From positions 100,640-164,639 of the forward strand of contig NZ_QNRK01000013.1 in assembly GCF_003315135.1 (NCBI RefSeq): a stretch of 64,000 nt of DNA, given 5' to 3'. Position numbers and translations under genes: made by a program. Below are positions 42,973 to 52,091 of this stretch, in pieces. The stretch's first letter is position 1. The number at the start of each line of letters is the position of its first letter. The notes beneath the pieces are model-generated. The model saw only the letters and a list, made by a program, of their open reading frames with translations. It had not been told where the DNA came from and ran no database searches. The stretch comes from Roseiarcus fermentans. GTDB lineage: Bacteria > Pseudomonadota > Alphaproteobacteria > Rhizobiales > Beijerinckiaceae.

Positions 42973-44180
42973 AGATCGCGGACCTGAAGACCTTCGTCGT
43001 CGGCAACCCCCCGCCAGCCTTCGGCGGACGGTATTTCGTCTTCCTCACGCTGCGGACCGCCTGCGGCGTCGAGGGTGTCGGCGAGGTTTACGCCGCAAGC
43101 TTCGCGCCGGAGGCGATCGTGCCGATGATCCGCGACGTGTTCGAGCGCCATGTGCTGGGGTCGGACCCGTTCCGGATCGAGGCCTTGTGGCGCAACGTCT
43201 ACGCCCGCGGCTACACCGGGCGCCCGGACGCGTCGCTGATGGGCGTCCTCTCCGGGATCGAGATGGCGCTGTGGGACATCGTCGGCAAGGCGGTCGAAAA
43301 ACCCGTCTATGAACTGCTCGGCGGAAAAGTCCACGAGCGGCTGCGCAGCTACACCTACCTCTATCCCGACGAGCCGGGCTCGCACGCCTATTCCGACAGC
43401 CCGGTCTATTCCACGCCGGAAGCCGCGGCCGAGCGCGCGCTCAAATACCTCGCCCAGGGTTTTACGGCGGTGAAGTTCGATCCCGCCGGCCCCTACTCCG
43501 CGTTCGATCCGCGCCAGCCGAGCCTCGAGCGGCTGGAGCTCGCCGAGGCGTTCTGCAAGACGTTGCGCGAGGCCGTCGGGACGCGCTGCGACCTCCTGTT
43601 CGGCACCCACGGGCAGTTCACCGTGTCGGGCGCGCTGCGCCTCGCGCGAAGAATCGAGCCCTACGAGCCGCTGTGGTTCGAGGAGCCGACGCCGCCCGAA
43701 GCGCCCGAGGAGATGGCGAAAGTGGCGGCCCAGTGCCGCATGCCGATCGCGACCGGCGAAAGGCTCACCACCAAATACGAGTTCGCCCGCGTGCTCGCGA
43801 CCGGCGCGGCCTCGATCCTGCAGCCGAACCTCGGCCGGGTCGGCGGCGTTCTGGAGGCCAAGAAGATCGCCGCGATGGCGGAAGCCCATTACGCCCAGAT
43901 CGCGCCGCACCTCTATTGCGGGCCGGTGGTCGGGGCGGCCAACGTCCAGCTCGCCGCCTGCATCCCCAATTTTCTCATCCTCGAAAGCATCGAGCGCTTC
44001 GACGGGTTTCACGCAAGGATCCTGAAAAAGCCGATCCGCTGGGAGGACGGCTTCGTCATCCCGCCGACCGAGCCGGGCCTCGGCGTCGAACTCGACGAGG
44101 CGGTCGCCGACGCCCACCCCTGGCAGGGGTCCGCGCTGCATCTGATGCCGCGGACGGCGCCGGTCGCCGCGCCCGATTAG
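42969..44180 (+). CDS. Mandelate racemase/muconate lactonizing-type enzyme
   Basis: A 403-residue enolase-superfamily protein. Capping-domain segments are at the N-terminus (PDASLMGVLSGIEMALWDIV). The barrel has the KxD/K-type strand TAVKFDPAGP, metal-binding residues in CDLLFGTHGQF, WFEEPTPPE and ATGERLTT, and a late His in IAPHLYCGPV. This pattern fits sugar-acid dehydratases of the superfamily. Exact substrate is unknown. Translationally coupled to the alcohol dehydrogenase gene. Confidence 0.88.
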   Translation: MKIADLKTFVVGNPPPAFGGRYFVFLTLRTACGVEGVGEVYAASFAPEAIVPMIRDVFERHVLGSDPFRIEALWRNVYARGYTGRPDASLMGVLSGIEMALWDIVGKAVEKPVYELLGGKVHERLRSYTYLYPDEPGSHAYSDSPVYSTPEAAAERALKYLAQGFTAVKFDPAGPYSAFDPRQPSLERLELAEAFCKTLREAVGTRCDLLFGTHGQFTVSGALRLARRIEPYEPLWFEEPTPPEAPEEMAKVAAQCRMPIATGERLTTKYEFARVLATGAASILQPNLGRVGGVLEAKKIAAMAEAHYAQIAPHLYCGPVVGAANVQLAACIPNFLILESIERFDGFHARILKKPIRWEDGFVIPPTEPGLGVELDEAVADAHPWQGSALHLMPRTAPVAAPD

Positions 44181-44473
44181 GCCGCCGGTTGCGCCGGGCC
44201 GCCGCGGCGCCCTTCGACACGGGCTCGCGGTCGGACGCAGCGCCACAGCGATCCCACCGCCCCGTCGACCGGCCGTCGGCCCCTGTCGTTGGCGTGGACG
44301 ATCGCGGCGCGCTCACGCCCGGAAAGTCTCCGCTCGGCCTGGCTCGTTGGCTCCGCTGCTCCTCGACGCTCAGAGCCTGCGGTCCAACGCCCGCCCTGCC
44401 CATTGCCGACCCGGTTAGCCGCGCGATGCGGAGCAGACAATCGGGAACCCGACTCTCGGAACCCAACTCCATC

Positions 44474-45436
44474 TCACGTCGTGAGCATGATCTTGCCGCG
44501 CGGCTTCGGCCGGCTTCCGTCGAGCATCTCGTGGGCGGTCCTCGCATCGGCGAGCGGCAAGACTGCGCCGACGCCGGCCGAGAGCGCTCCGGAGGCGAGC
44601 ATGACGGCGATCGGTTCGAGGCGAGAGGTGGTGACATCGACGAGGAAGAACCGCGCCTCGACCCCGAAGCGCTCGGCGGCAGCCGGGTCGGGCGGCGAAA
44701 CCGTCGAGACGAGCCTGCCCCCACGCCTCAAGACGCCGAAAGAGCGCGCCTGCGTTTCGCCCCCGACGAGGTCGATCACCGCGTCCACGTTTTGCGCGCG
44801 ATCCTCGAATCGTTCGCTCTGGAAGTCGATCGCTTCTTCCGCCCCGAGCATCATGACGAAAGCGATGTCGCTCGCCTTTGCGGTCCCGACGACCTTGATC
44901 CCCGCCGCGCGCGCGAGTTGCACGGCAATGGCGCCCACGCCGCCGGCCGCGCCATGAATGACGACCGTTTCGCCGCGCTCGAGCTTCGCCTGCTCGAACA
45001 AGGCCTGCCACGCGGTGACGGCGACGACCGGGGTCGCCGCGGCCGCCACGTCGGACACATCGCCCGGCTTCACAGCGAGCCTGCCGGCGTCGGCGATCGC
45101 CGCCTCGGCGTAGGCGCCGGTGAAGCGCGCGTTGGTCGCGCCAAAAACGGATTGCCCGACCGCCAGACCGGAAACCCCTTCGCCGACGGCGTCGATCACG
45201 CCCGCGAGATCCGAACCGAGCGTCAGTGGCAGAGGCTGCGGCAGCACGCTCTTGCCGGCGCGCACCCAGGCGTCCCAAGGGCCGACGCCGGCGGCGCCGA
45301 TCCGCACACGCGCCTCGCCTACGCCCGGCGCCGGAATCGCGACGTCCTCGACCATGATCGCGTCCGGACCGCCGAAGCGATGGACGCGGCAGGCTCTCGC
45401 GAACAATGGGGACGGGCGCGCCACGGGCTCCCTCAC
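44474..45436 (-). CDS. Zinc-free MDR oxidoreductase (quinone-reductase-like)
   Basis: A 320-residue medium-chain reductase without zinc ligands. HRFGGPDAIMVEDVAIPAPG starts the GroES-like domain, and the NADPH-binding motif is VVIHGAAGGVGAIAVQLARA. It belongs to the NADPH:quinone reductase-like group. The start overlaps the SDR stop (ATGA at 45433-45436), so the two are co-translated. The 293 bp between it and the enolase-superfamily gene hold nothing recognisable. Confidence 0.9.
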   Translation of the reverse strand: MREPVARPSPLFARACRVHRFGGPDAIMVEDVAIPAPGVGEARVRIGAAGVGPWDAWVRAGKSVLPQPLPLTLGSDLAGVIDAVGEGVSGLAVGQSVFGATNARFTGAYAEAAIADAGRLAVKPGDVSDVAAAATPVVAVTAWQALFEQAKLERGETVVIHGAAGGVGAIAVQLARAAGIKVVGTAKASDIAFVMMLGAEEAIDFQSERFEDRAQNVDAVIDLVGGETQARSFGVLRRGGRLVSTVSPPDPAAAERFGVEARFFLVDVTTSRLEPIAVMLASGALSAGVGAVLPLADARTAHEMLDGSRPKPRGKIMLTT

Positions 45437-46173
45437 AGCGTGCTCATGCCGCCGTCGACGACGATTTCACTTCCAACGCAGAACGCGCTTTCCTCCGAGG
45501 CCAGGAAAACGATCGCGTCGGCGACCTCGACCGGGACGCCGCGGCGCCCGGCGGGGATCTGCGCCACAAGCGCTTTGACGGCTGCCTCGTCCATGCCGAT
45601 CTTTTCATGGAAGGGCGTCGCGATCGGTCCGGGGCTGACGACGTTTGCGCGCACGCCGCGCGGCAGGAGCTCGCCGGAAAGGGTCTCGGCCAACGACATC
45701 AGCCCCGCCTTGGTCGCCGCATAGATCGACGTGTTCGGCATGCCGATATGGGCGTTGATTGATCCGTTGAGCACGATGGAGGCGGGATTTGCCAGAAGCG
45801 GCAAGAGCGCCTGAATCAGGAAGAACGGGCCCTTGAGGTTCACCGCGAACGAACGGTCGAAGTCGGCCTCTTCCCATTGCCCGATCGGGCGGAAGTCGCC
45901 GATCCCGGCGTTGATGACGACGATGTCCAGGCCGCCGAACGCCTCTCTCACCGCATTGGCGATCGTCGTTTGCGCGGCGACGACGCCGGCGTCGGCTTCA
46001 ATGGTCAGACCGGCCTCGCCCAAGTCGTGCTTCGCGGCGGCGAGCCCGCTTGCCCTGGCGCCGGTGACGGCGACGCGGGCGCCCTCCTCGACGAAGCGCT
46101 TCGCCGTCGCTCGTCCGATGCCGCTCGTGCCGCCCGTGACGAGGGCGCGCTTCCCTGCGAGTCTGTCGCTCAT
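45433..46173 (-). CDS. Short-chain dehydrogenase/reductase
   Basis: A 246-residue classical SDR. The cofactor motif is ALVTGGTSGIGRATAKRF, followed by INAGIGDF. The catalytic residues are Ser in GSINAHIG, Tyr and Lys in YAATKAG (YxxxK). AVTGARAS after strand 2 suggests NADP use. It leads the two-gene unit with the MDR reductase. Confidence 0.93.
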   Translation of the reverse strand: MSDRLAGKRALVTGGTSGIGRATAKRFVEEGARVAVTGARASGLAAAKHDLGEAGLTIEADAGVVAAQTTIANAVREAFGGLDIVVINAGIGDFRPIGQWEEADFDRSFAVNLKGPFFLIQALLPLLANPASIVLNGSINAHIGMPNTSIYAATKAGLMSLAETLSGELLPRGVRANVVSPGPIATPFHEKIGMDEAAVKALVAQIPAGRRGVPVEVADAIVFLASEESAFCVGSEIVVDGGMSTL

Positions 46174-46218
46174 GTCGCGGTCTCCAGCGGGGCCTGGCTG
46201 AACGAGAATGCCAATCCC

Positions 46219-46657
46219 TCACGGATCGTCAATCGTCAGGACGGCGCCATCGTCGGCGACGAACACGGCGACCAGGGTCGCCGGCTCCGTTGCGCTGGCG
46301 TTCTCGCTGACGAGGTGTTCGCTTCCGGGCGGCTCGAAGAAGGCCTCGCCGGCCTGGTAGCGCCGGACCGGTTGCCGAATTTTCCGAGCGGACCGCGCCG
46401 GAGACGACAAACGCCAGGACACTCCCGGCGTGATGATGTCTCTCCGATTTCCCCCCGGGCGGATAGGCGACCAAGACCGCGGTGACCGTCTTGCGCGGGA
46501 CGTTCGGCAGCGCCGCTGAGAGGATCGGCCGCACCGCTTCCCTCACCTCGGCTGCGGTCGTCCAGGGAATGGGCGCCGGACCGGCGCCCGCGACGACAGC
46601 GACCGCCAAGGCCGACCGCATGGATTTATGCACCGCTCCGCCCTCCCGGATATGCAA
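46219..46657 (-). pseudogene. Secreted cupin-domain gene broken by a frameshift
   Basis: The N-terminal part (signal-like SALAVAVVAGAGPAPIPW, then VPRKTVTAVLVAYPPGGKSE and RHHHAGSVLAFVVSGAVRSE) is in one frame. The rest of the cupin barrel (RRYQAGEAFFEPPGSEHLVS, then VFVADDGAVLTIDD) is in another, joining near 46385. Together they form a normal small cupin with the histidines of both conserved motifs. A one-base indel splits it, so it is probably inactive or a sequencing error. Confidence 0.7.
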
Positions 46658-47226
46658 AAGCGTCGGTGCAGCGATACCCGTCGGAGGAGCCGCCCGCTTG
46701 GCTCTTTCTGCGTCGCTTTGCGCGTTTCGAGCGCAAAACGCGCTCCACAGGATTGCGCCATTGCGCGCTCAGAACCTTCCCCTCCCCGCCTGTGTGCAAT
46801 CGGAAAGCAGGAATGGTCCTGACGTTCGCGAAGCCGGTCGGTTCTCAGGCTCATCCGGAACGTCCCTTCGCGCCGATGTCCGGCCGCTGGCGATCCCCTC
46901 GCCTGTGCGCCCCTATGGAACGCTTCGCCCAGCCGCGCGCCAGGGTTGCTCGTCAGGCCCGGTGCGATGTCGCGCGACGCCCTCGCGCCGGTCGCCGGGT
47001 CATCGAGATCCTCCGCGAGACTGACCATGCAGGCCCGGCGCGCAGCGAGCCGAAGCGAAACGCCCCGAACGGCTGCAAAGTCTCGTTTGCCGGGCCCCTT
47101 CCCCGGTCGGCCGGAGCGGAAACGACCCGCGCTGGCCGCGCGGCCCGTGACGAGCGGGTCGGCGAGCGTGAAACCGAACCTCTCCGCAACCCTCCGGAAA
47201 GTCTCAATTCGGGAGCCGCGCGCGCC
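46658..47226. other. Gene-free region
   Basis: No supported gene in about 570 bases. Frames open on both strands have no family features and conflicting codon use. A short inverted repeat, GCGCGTTT/AAACGCGC (about 46718-46743), could form a hairpin. Confidence 0.4.
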
Positions 47227-48063
47227 TCAGTGCTGCGGCCCCATCAGCCACTGTCCGTGCTCGGCGCACCAGACGTGGTTGTGCAGGTTCGCCACCCATT
47301 GCCGCCCCGAGGCGGTGATCGACAGGTACTTCACCCCCTCCTCGATGTGGTCCTTGACGCTGTTGGAGAAGAACGTCGGATATTTGTCGACGAGATCGGC
47401 CGGCGTGTCGTAGCCGAACTGACGGTTGGTGCCGGTCTCCTCGAACTCGGCGAACAGGGCGTTGGCCTTTTTCGGATAGAGCGGGTCGCCGAGCTGGCCG
47501 ATCAGGTCCGAGGCCAGCATCAGCCTCGCCTCGAGATCGGCGCCGCCGGGGCCGTCGAGACAGGGCGGAAAGCGGGTCAGCTCGATCGCCTCGGCGACCC
47601 TGGCCGGATCGAGGTGGGGGGAATTGCCCAGCCGCTCGTAGACGAACAGCTTCGAGCGGTCGACGTGGTAGGGCATCAGCGCCGCGTCGGAGGCGCCGCG
47701 TTGCAGCGTCACCTTCCGCCCGCTCTGGTCGATCACGAATTCGCTGGTCGTGTCGCCCTTCAGAATCCCGCGCACGAAGCCGATGTCGTGCAGAAGACAG
47801 GCGCAGATCAGGTGGAGGTAGTCGGACGGCTCGATTCGCTGTGTCAGGAGGCGCCCGCGCAAGATGTCGCGCCCGACCGCCGTCACCAGCATCGTATGTT
47901 CGAAATTGTGGTAGAGCGCGTCGCTCTTGGCGATCGCCTCGATGGCGCTGCACGCCAGCGATCCCAATCGTTCGGCCTGATCCTCGTGCGCCGATCCGAA
48001 GATGTCCCGAAAGTCTCCGGCGAGAAATTTTCCCAGCCTCCGGGCCGCCAAGGCCGCGATCAT
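47227..48063 (-). CDS. HD-domain metal-dependent phosphohydrolase
   Basis: A protein of about 278 residues. The HD-type metal ligands are visible as YHNFEHTMLVT, ICACLLHDIGFVRG (the HD pair) and later DLIGQLGDP. It resembles uncharacterised HD hydrolases that may act on nucleotides. Several starts are possible: GTG 48069, which has GGAG at good distance, or ATG 48105. The C-terminal region (HNHVWCAEHGQWL) is rich in His. Confidence 0.82.
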   Translation of the reverse strand: MIAALAARRLGKFLAGDFRDIFGSAHEDQAERLGSLACSAIEAIAKSDALYHNFEHTMLVTAVGRDILRGRLLTQRIEPSDYLHLICACLLHDIGFVRGILKGDTTSEFVIDQSGRKVTLQRGASDAALMPYHVDRSKLFVYERLGNSPHLDPARVAEAIELTRFPPCLDGPGGADLEARLMLASDLIGQLGDPLYPKKANALFAEFEETGTNRQFGYDTPADLVDKYPTFFSNSVKDHIEEGVKYLSITASGRQWVANLHNHVWCAEHGQWLMGPQH

Positions 48064-48262
48064 CTCCACTGTCCACGCTCCCCGAAGACTAACCCGCCCG
48101 CCCATGATCGACGCGCGATGGCGGCACTATAGATTTAGGGCGCCCCACAGCTTTGCGCCAGTGGCTGAAAACAGTCGCGAGTCGCGCCTTCGCGTCGCTT
48201 GCCGCCCGCGCCCCGCCGCCTATGCTCCCCAGGGCGACGGATTCGACTCACGGGAGGCGCGA

Positions 48263-49174
48263 ATGACGATGCGGTACGGCTTCATCGGGCTCGGCGCCCT
48301 CGGCGGCGCCCTCGCCATGAGCCTCCGGCGCGCCGGTTTCGGCCTCGTGGTGCACGACCTCGATCGGCAATCGGCCGCGGCGCTCCTGCAGGCGGGCGCG
48401 GTCTGGGCCGACGATCCCGCAGCCCTCGCCGGGCAGGTCGACGCGGCGTTCACCTGCCTGCCCTCCCCGGCCGTCTCCGAGCGGGTGCTGACCGGCGAGC
48501 GCGGCCTCATCTCCGGGTTGCGGCCCGGCTCGACCTGGATCGAGACGAGCACGGTCGACGCGGATTCGATCCGGCGCCTGGCGGCGCTCGCGGCCGAGTC
48601 GGGCGTCTTCACCCTCGAGGCGCCGGTCACCGGCGGCGTGCACAAGGCGGCCGAGGGCGCAGTCGCGGTCATCGTCGGCGGCGAGGACAAGGTCTTCGAG
48701 CGCCACCGCGCCGCGCTCGAGGCGATCGGGCGGCCGGTGTTCCGTGTCGGGCCGCTGGGCTCGGCGTCGGTGATGAAGGTCATCACCAACATGCTGGCCT
48801 TCATCCACCTCGTGGCGGCGGGGGAAGCGCTGATGCTGGCCCGGCGCGGCGGACTCGACCTCGCCCAGGCCTATGCGATCATCAAGGCGAGTTCGGGCGC
48901 GAGCTTCGTGCACGAGACCGAATCCCAGCTCGTCCTCAACGGCTCCTACAACATCGGCTTCACCATGGATCTCGCCTGCAAGGACCTGGGCTTCGCCATG
49001 GCGCTGGGACGCGACCTCGGCGTGCCGCTCGACCTCGCCGCGATCACCGCCCAGACCTTCATCCGCGCCCGCGAGGCCTACGGCGGCGGGGCGTGGTCGA
49101 CGCAGGTCGTCAAGCTGCTCGAAGACGCGCTGCACACGGATTTGCGCGCGCCCGGGTTCCCGGAAACGCTTTGA
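48263..49174 (+). CDS. 3-hydroxyisobutyrate dehydrogenase-family oxidoreductase
   Basis: A 303-residue beta-hydroxyacid dehydrogenase. Its Rossmann motif is GFIGLGALGGALAMSL. Substrate-binding segment EAPVTGGVHKAAEGAVAVIV and the catalytic Lys in SASVMKVITNMLAF are intact. HDLDRQ after strand 2 suggests NAD. Start at 48263 has CGGGAGG upstream. The hydroxy acid substrate is unknown. Confidence 0.9.
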   Translation: MTMRYGFIGLGALGGALAMSLRRAGFGLVVHDLDRQSAAALLQAGAVWADDPAALAGQVDAAFTCLPSPAVSERVLTGERGLISGLRPGSTWIETSTVDADSIRRLAALAAESGVFTLEAPVTGGVHKAAEGAVAVIVGGEDKVFERHRAALEAIGRPVFRVGPLGSASVMKVITNMLAFIHLVAAGEALMLARRGGLDLAQAYAIIKASSGASFVHETESQLVLNGSYNIGFTMDLACKDLGFAMALGRDLGVPLDLAAITAQTFIRAREAYGGGAWSTQVVKLLEDALHTDLRAPGFPETL

Positions 49175-49211
49175 TCGCAAGGCGGCTGGAGAGGAGCGGG
49201 ACTCGCGCTCC

Positions 49212-49232
49212 GGGGCGGCGGGACGCCGCCCC
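49212..49232. terminator. Hairpin between convergent genes
   Basis: GGGGCGGCG, loop GGA, CGCCGCCCC is a perfect 9-bp stem between the convergent dehydrogenase and dioxygenase genes. There is no T-run, so termination is plausible but not certain. Confidence 0.5.
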
Positions 49233-49281
49233 TCCCGCACGCCGCGTTCGGCTCGCCCTTGTGTGAGGCCGGCCCGGCCTG

Positions 49282-50085
49282 TCAGCGGAACTCGAAGGCC
49301 GAGATCGTCTTGCCGGCGATCACGTCGCGGAAGGCGTGGATGCCGGCGCTGTCGCCGGCGGCGCCGGCGACCACCATCAGCGGCATCAGGTGTTCTTCAC
49401 GCGGGTGGCAGGCGCGGGCCCCGGGCGCCTTGTCCCATGCCGCGAGCCGCGCCTCGCGTTCGGCCGCCGGCGCCCGGACGGTCTCGTCGAGCCAGGCGTC
49501 GAAGGTCGAGGACGCCCCGTCGCCGCCGGTGAAGAAGGTCCCGAGATCGTGGAAGCTCATGCCGCTGCCGACGATCGCCACGCCGGAATCGCGCAGCGGC
49601 GCCAGCGCCTTGCCGAGGCGGACGTGGAACGCCGCGTCGAGGTCGCGCCGCAGCGACAGCATGACGACGGGAATCTCGGCCTTCGGGTCGACGATCAGGA
49701 ACGGCACGAACACGCCGTGGTCGAACCCGCGCGCGGCGTCGGCGGCGACGGGAAGCCCCGCCGCCTCGATCAGGCGCTTGACCTCGAGGCCGAGGGTCGC
49801 GTCGCCCGGCGCGGGGAACTGCAGACGATAGGTGTGCTCCGGAAAGCCGTAGTAGTCGTAGAGCATGCCCGGCTTCGGATTGACGCTGACCGTCGGCTGC
49901 GCCGCCTCCCAATGGGCGGTCACGACCAGGAACGCCTTCGGCCGCTCCGGCAGCGAGGCGACGAGGCCGGCGAGATAGCCCCTGAGCCTGTCCCAGGCGT
50001 GCGGCCCGAACGGCGGCGGGAACTCCATCCAGAAACAGGGCCCTCCGCCATGCGGCAGAAAGATCGCGGGCTGGCGGGCGGGCAT
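49282..50085 (-). CDS. Extradiol ring-cleavage dioxygenase (DODA/LigB type)
   Basis: A 267-residue LigB-fold enzyme of the 4,5-DOPA dioxygenase group. Metal-site residues are in FLPHGGGPCFWM, LVVTAHWEAA and ARGFDHGVFVPFLI, and VGSGMSFHDL carries a conserved His. It probably opens a catechol ring with non-haem iron or zinc. The start at 50085 has GAGG upstream; an ATG eight codons earlier (50109) is also in frame. Confidence 0.9.
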   Translation of the reverse strand: MPARQPAIFLPHGGGPCFWMEFPPPFGPHAWDRLRGYLAGLVASLPERPKAFLVVTAHWEAAQPTVSVNPKPGMLYDYYGFPEHTYRLQFPAPGDATLGLEVKRLIEAAGLPVAADAARGFDHGVFVPFLIVDPKAEIPVVMLSLRRDLDAAFHVRLGKALAPLRDSGVAIVGSGMSFHDLGTFFTGGDGASSTFDAWLDETVRAPAAEREARLAAWDKAPGARACHPREEHLMPLMVVAGAAGDSAGIHAFRDVIAGKTISAFEFR

Positions 50086-50207
50086 GCGGCATCCTCGTGA
50101 CTGAGACATCCTCCAAGCCTAGGTACGCGCTCGGGTGACGCCCGGCAACACGGGCGCCGGCGCGGGCCGCGCAACGCTCTGTCCCTCGGACCGCGACGTT
50201 TCGCGGC

Positions 50208-50602
50208 TCAGACGGCCGACTGCCGTCCGGTCTTCGGCGGCGCGATCAAGGCCTCGGCGGGTATGCCCCATTGGCGATTGAGCTTCCACGCCATCCCCAT
50301 CGTCAGGGATCGCTTTCCGGACAGGACGTCGGAGGCGCGCTGCCGCGAACCGAGCAGGCGGCCGAGATCCGACTGGGTGCGGCCGCCGGTCTCCATGCCA
50401 TAGCGAATCGCGTCGACCGCGTCCGGCGGCGCGATCGGCCAGCGCTTGCGTTCGTAATCTTCGATCGCCAGCGCCAGACGATCGAAGCGATCCGCCTCCG
50501 GCGCGGCGGGCTTCGGCTCGTTGTCGAAAAACGTTTCGATCTCGTCGAGCGCCGTTCGTAATCGGCCTCGGAGCGAAGCGGTCGGACTATCGTGTTCGCC
50601 AG
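50208..50602 (-). pseudogene. Decayed HigA-type antitoxin gene
   Basis: The C-terminal part reads as a HigA-like HTH: RTQSDLGRLLGSRQRASDVL, then SLTMGMAWKLNRQWGIPAEA. Upstream codons continue the family sequence (ETFFDNEPKPAAPEADRFDR). The first segment (IVRPLRSEADYER) is in another frame, joining at about 50550 through a one-base deletion. No start codon is evident. Just upstream, GRIDPETVSWRTR could be the last remnant of a HigB toxin. The module is broken. Confidence 0.65.
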
Positions 50603-50633
50603 GAGACGGTCTCCGGATCGATGCGGCCGTCTC

Positions 50634-51338
50634 TTACGCCGCGTCGTGAAAAATAATCCCCACCGTGTAGCGCTCGCCGCTGCGGATCCGGCTGACGCCG
50701 TGGCGCAGCGCCACCCGGTAGACGCCGCGCGTCCCTTCGACGGGGCGCTCGCGCACGGCGAAGATCACGCCGTCGCCCTGCCCGAGTTCGACGACCTCGA
50801 CGCGCGACTGCATCCGCGGGCGCTGCTCGGTCAGCACGAACGCGCCGCCGGAAAAATCCCGCCCCGGCGCCGAGAGCAGGACCGCGACCTGGAGCGGAAA
50901 GACGAGCGCGCCATAGACGTCCTGGTGCAGGCAATTGTAGTCGCCGGCGCGATAGCGCAGCAGGAGCGGCGTCGGCTTCCCTTGCCCGGCGGCGCGGCAG
51001 AGGGCGCGGAAGGCGTCGAGATCGGCCGGGAAGCGGTCCGCTCGGCCCATCGCCGCGCTCCAGCGGTCGGCGACCGGCGCGAGCCGCCGATAGAGGGTTT
51101 GGCGCAGCGCGCCGACGACGGCGGGCAGCGGCTCGGCGAAATACTTGTACTCGCCCCGACCAAAACCGTGGCGGGCCATGACCACGGTCGAACGGAAGCT
51201 TTGGTCGTCCGGATAGAGGGCGGCCAGCGCCCGGCATGCGTCGGGCGCGAGCAGGTTTGGCGCGACGGCCGCGCCATAGGCGTCGAGGTCGCGCTCGATA
51301 CGAGGCCAGTCGAGCGCGTGAAGCGTTGGTTCGGTCAT
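50634..51338 (-). CDS. 2-oxoglutarate/Fe(II)-dependent oxygenase
   Basis: A 234-residue jelly-roll oxygenase. Iron ligands are H and D in CLHQDVYG and a later His (RVALRHGVSRI). The following Arg (SGERYTVGIIFHDA) binds 2-oxoglutarate. FPLQVAVLLSAPGRDFSGGA is the usual core strand. Similar proteins are prolyl-hydroxylase-like; the substrate is unknown. The frame stays open upstream, but the ATG at 51338 starts the conserved part. Confidence 0.87.
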   Translation of the reverse strand: MTEPTLHALDWPRIERDLDAYGAAVAPNLLAPDACRALAALYPDDQSFRSTVVMARHGFGRGEYKYFAEPLPAVVGALRQTLYRRLAPVADRWSAAMGRADRFPADLDAFRALCRAAGQGKPTPLLLRYRAGDYNCLHQDVYGALVFPLQVAVLLSAPGRDFSGGAFVLTEQRPRMQSRVEVVELGQGDGVIFAVRERPVEGTRGVYRVALRHGVSRIRSGERYTVGIIFHDAA

Positions 51339-51424
51339 GACTTCGCCTTCCCGAGGAAAGAACACGGGGGACGGTCCTGGCCGTTCCAGCTTCGGCCGGC
51401 CACCCGATTCCGGAGCGGCGCCGC

Positions 51425-52066
51425 TCACGCCGCCCGTCGCATCGCCCCCTCGGCCGCGTCGGCGATCGAGCGCGCGCCGAACAGAATGAAGATCACCCCC
51501 ACGATCCGCGTCACCGCGACGCCGTGGGTGAGGAAGAACCTCCGCACCGCAGGAAGACCGGCGACGAGGATCAGCGTCGCGTCGGCCAGCAGAAACCCTG
51601 CGAAGGCCGCGACGAACATCTGCGGCGCGTCGGCTGCCTTGAGCGCGCCGATGTAGGGGGCGACGATGGCGGAAAACATCGCCAGCGCCACCGGATAGGA
51701 TTTCGGATTGGTGAGGCCGAAGGCCATGCCGGTGGCGAGCGGCCGCTCGGCCCCGATCGTCTTCGGCGGCGCGTCCTTGCGCGTCATCACCGCGCGGACG
51801 CCGAGATAGATGAGATACAGGCCGCAGACGAAGCCGAGCGCCTCGAACAGCGTCGGCCCGAGCGTGTTGGCGCCGACGATCGCCGCGACCGCGAGCGCGC
51901 CCCACACCACGTCGCCGACAAGATGGCCACAGATGAACCACGCCCCCGCCGCCCGCCCGCGCGCGGCGGCGAGGGTGAAGAGCGCGAGAAACGCCGGCCC
52001 CGGCGTGACCACGTAGAGGTAGGCGGCGGCGAGGGTGGCGATCAGGATTTGGGGGTTGGTCATCAT
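51425..52066 (-). CDS. LysE/RhtB-family exporter
   Basis: A 213-residue inner-membrane protein with six hydrophobic segments. The family motif VTPGPAFLALFTLAAARGR lies near the N-terminus, GLTNPKSYPVALAMFSAIV in the middle. It exports an amino acid or similar small solute. Confidence 0.92.
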   Translation of the reverse strand: MMTNPQILIATLAAAYLYVVTPGPAFLALFTLAAARGRAAGAWFICGHLVGDVVWGALAVAAIVGANTLGPTLFEALGFVCGLYLIYLGVRAVMTRKDAPPKTIGAERPLATGMAFGLTNPKSYPVALAMFSAIVAPYIGALKAADAPQMFVAAFAGFLLADATLILVAGLPAVRRFFLTHGVAVTRIVGVIFILFGARSIADAAEGAMRRAA

Positions 52067-52091
52067 ATTCCTCCGCTATAATACCCAGAAC

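Noticed and set aside
46543..47028. Minus-strand frame in the gap before the HD hydrolase
   Set aside because: No family similarity, no ribosome site; plus-strand frames of equal quality overlap it.
47204..48076. Second long minus-strand frame at the HD hydrolase
   Set aside because: A shifted-frame shadow; the HD motif and sensible composition are in the 47227 frame.
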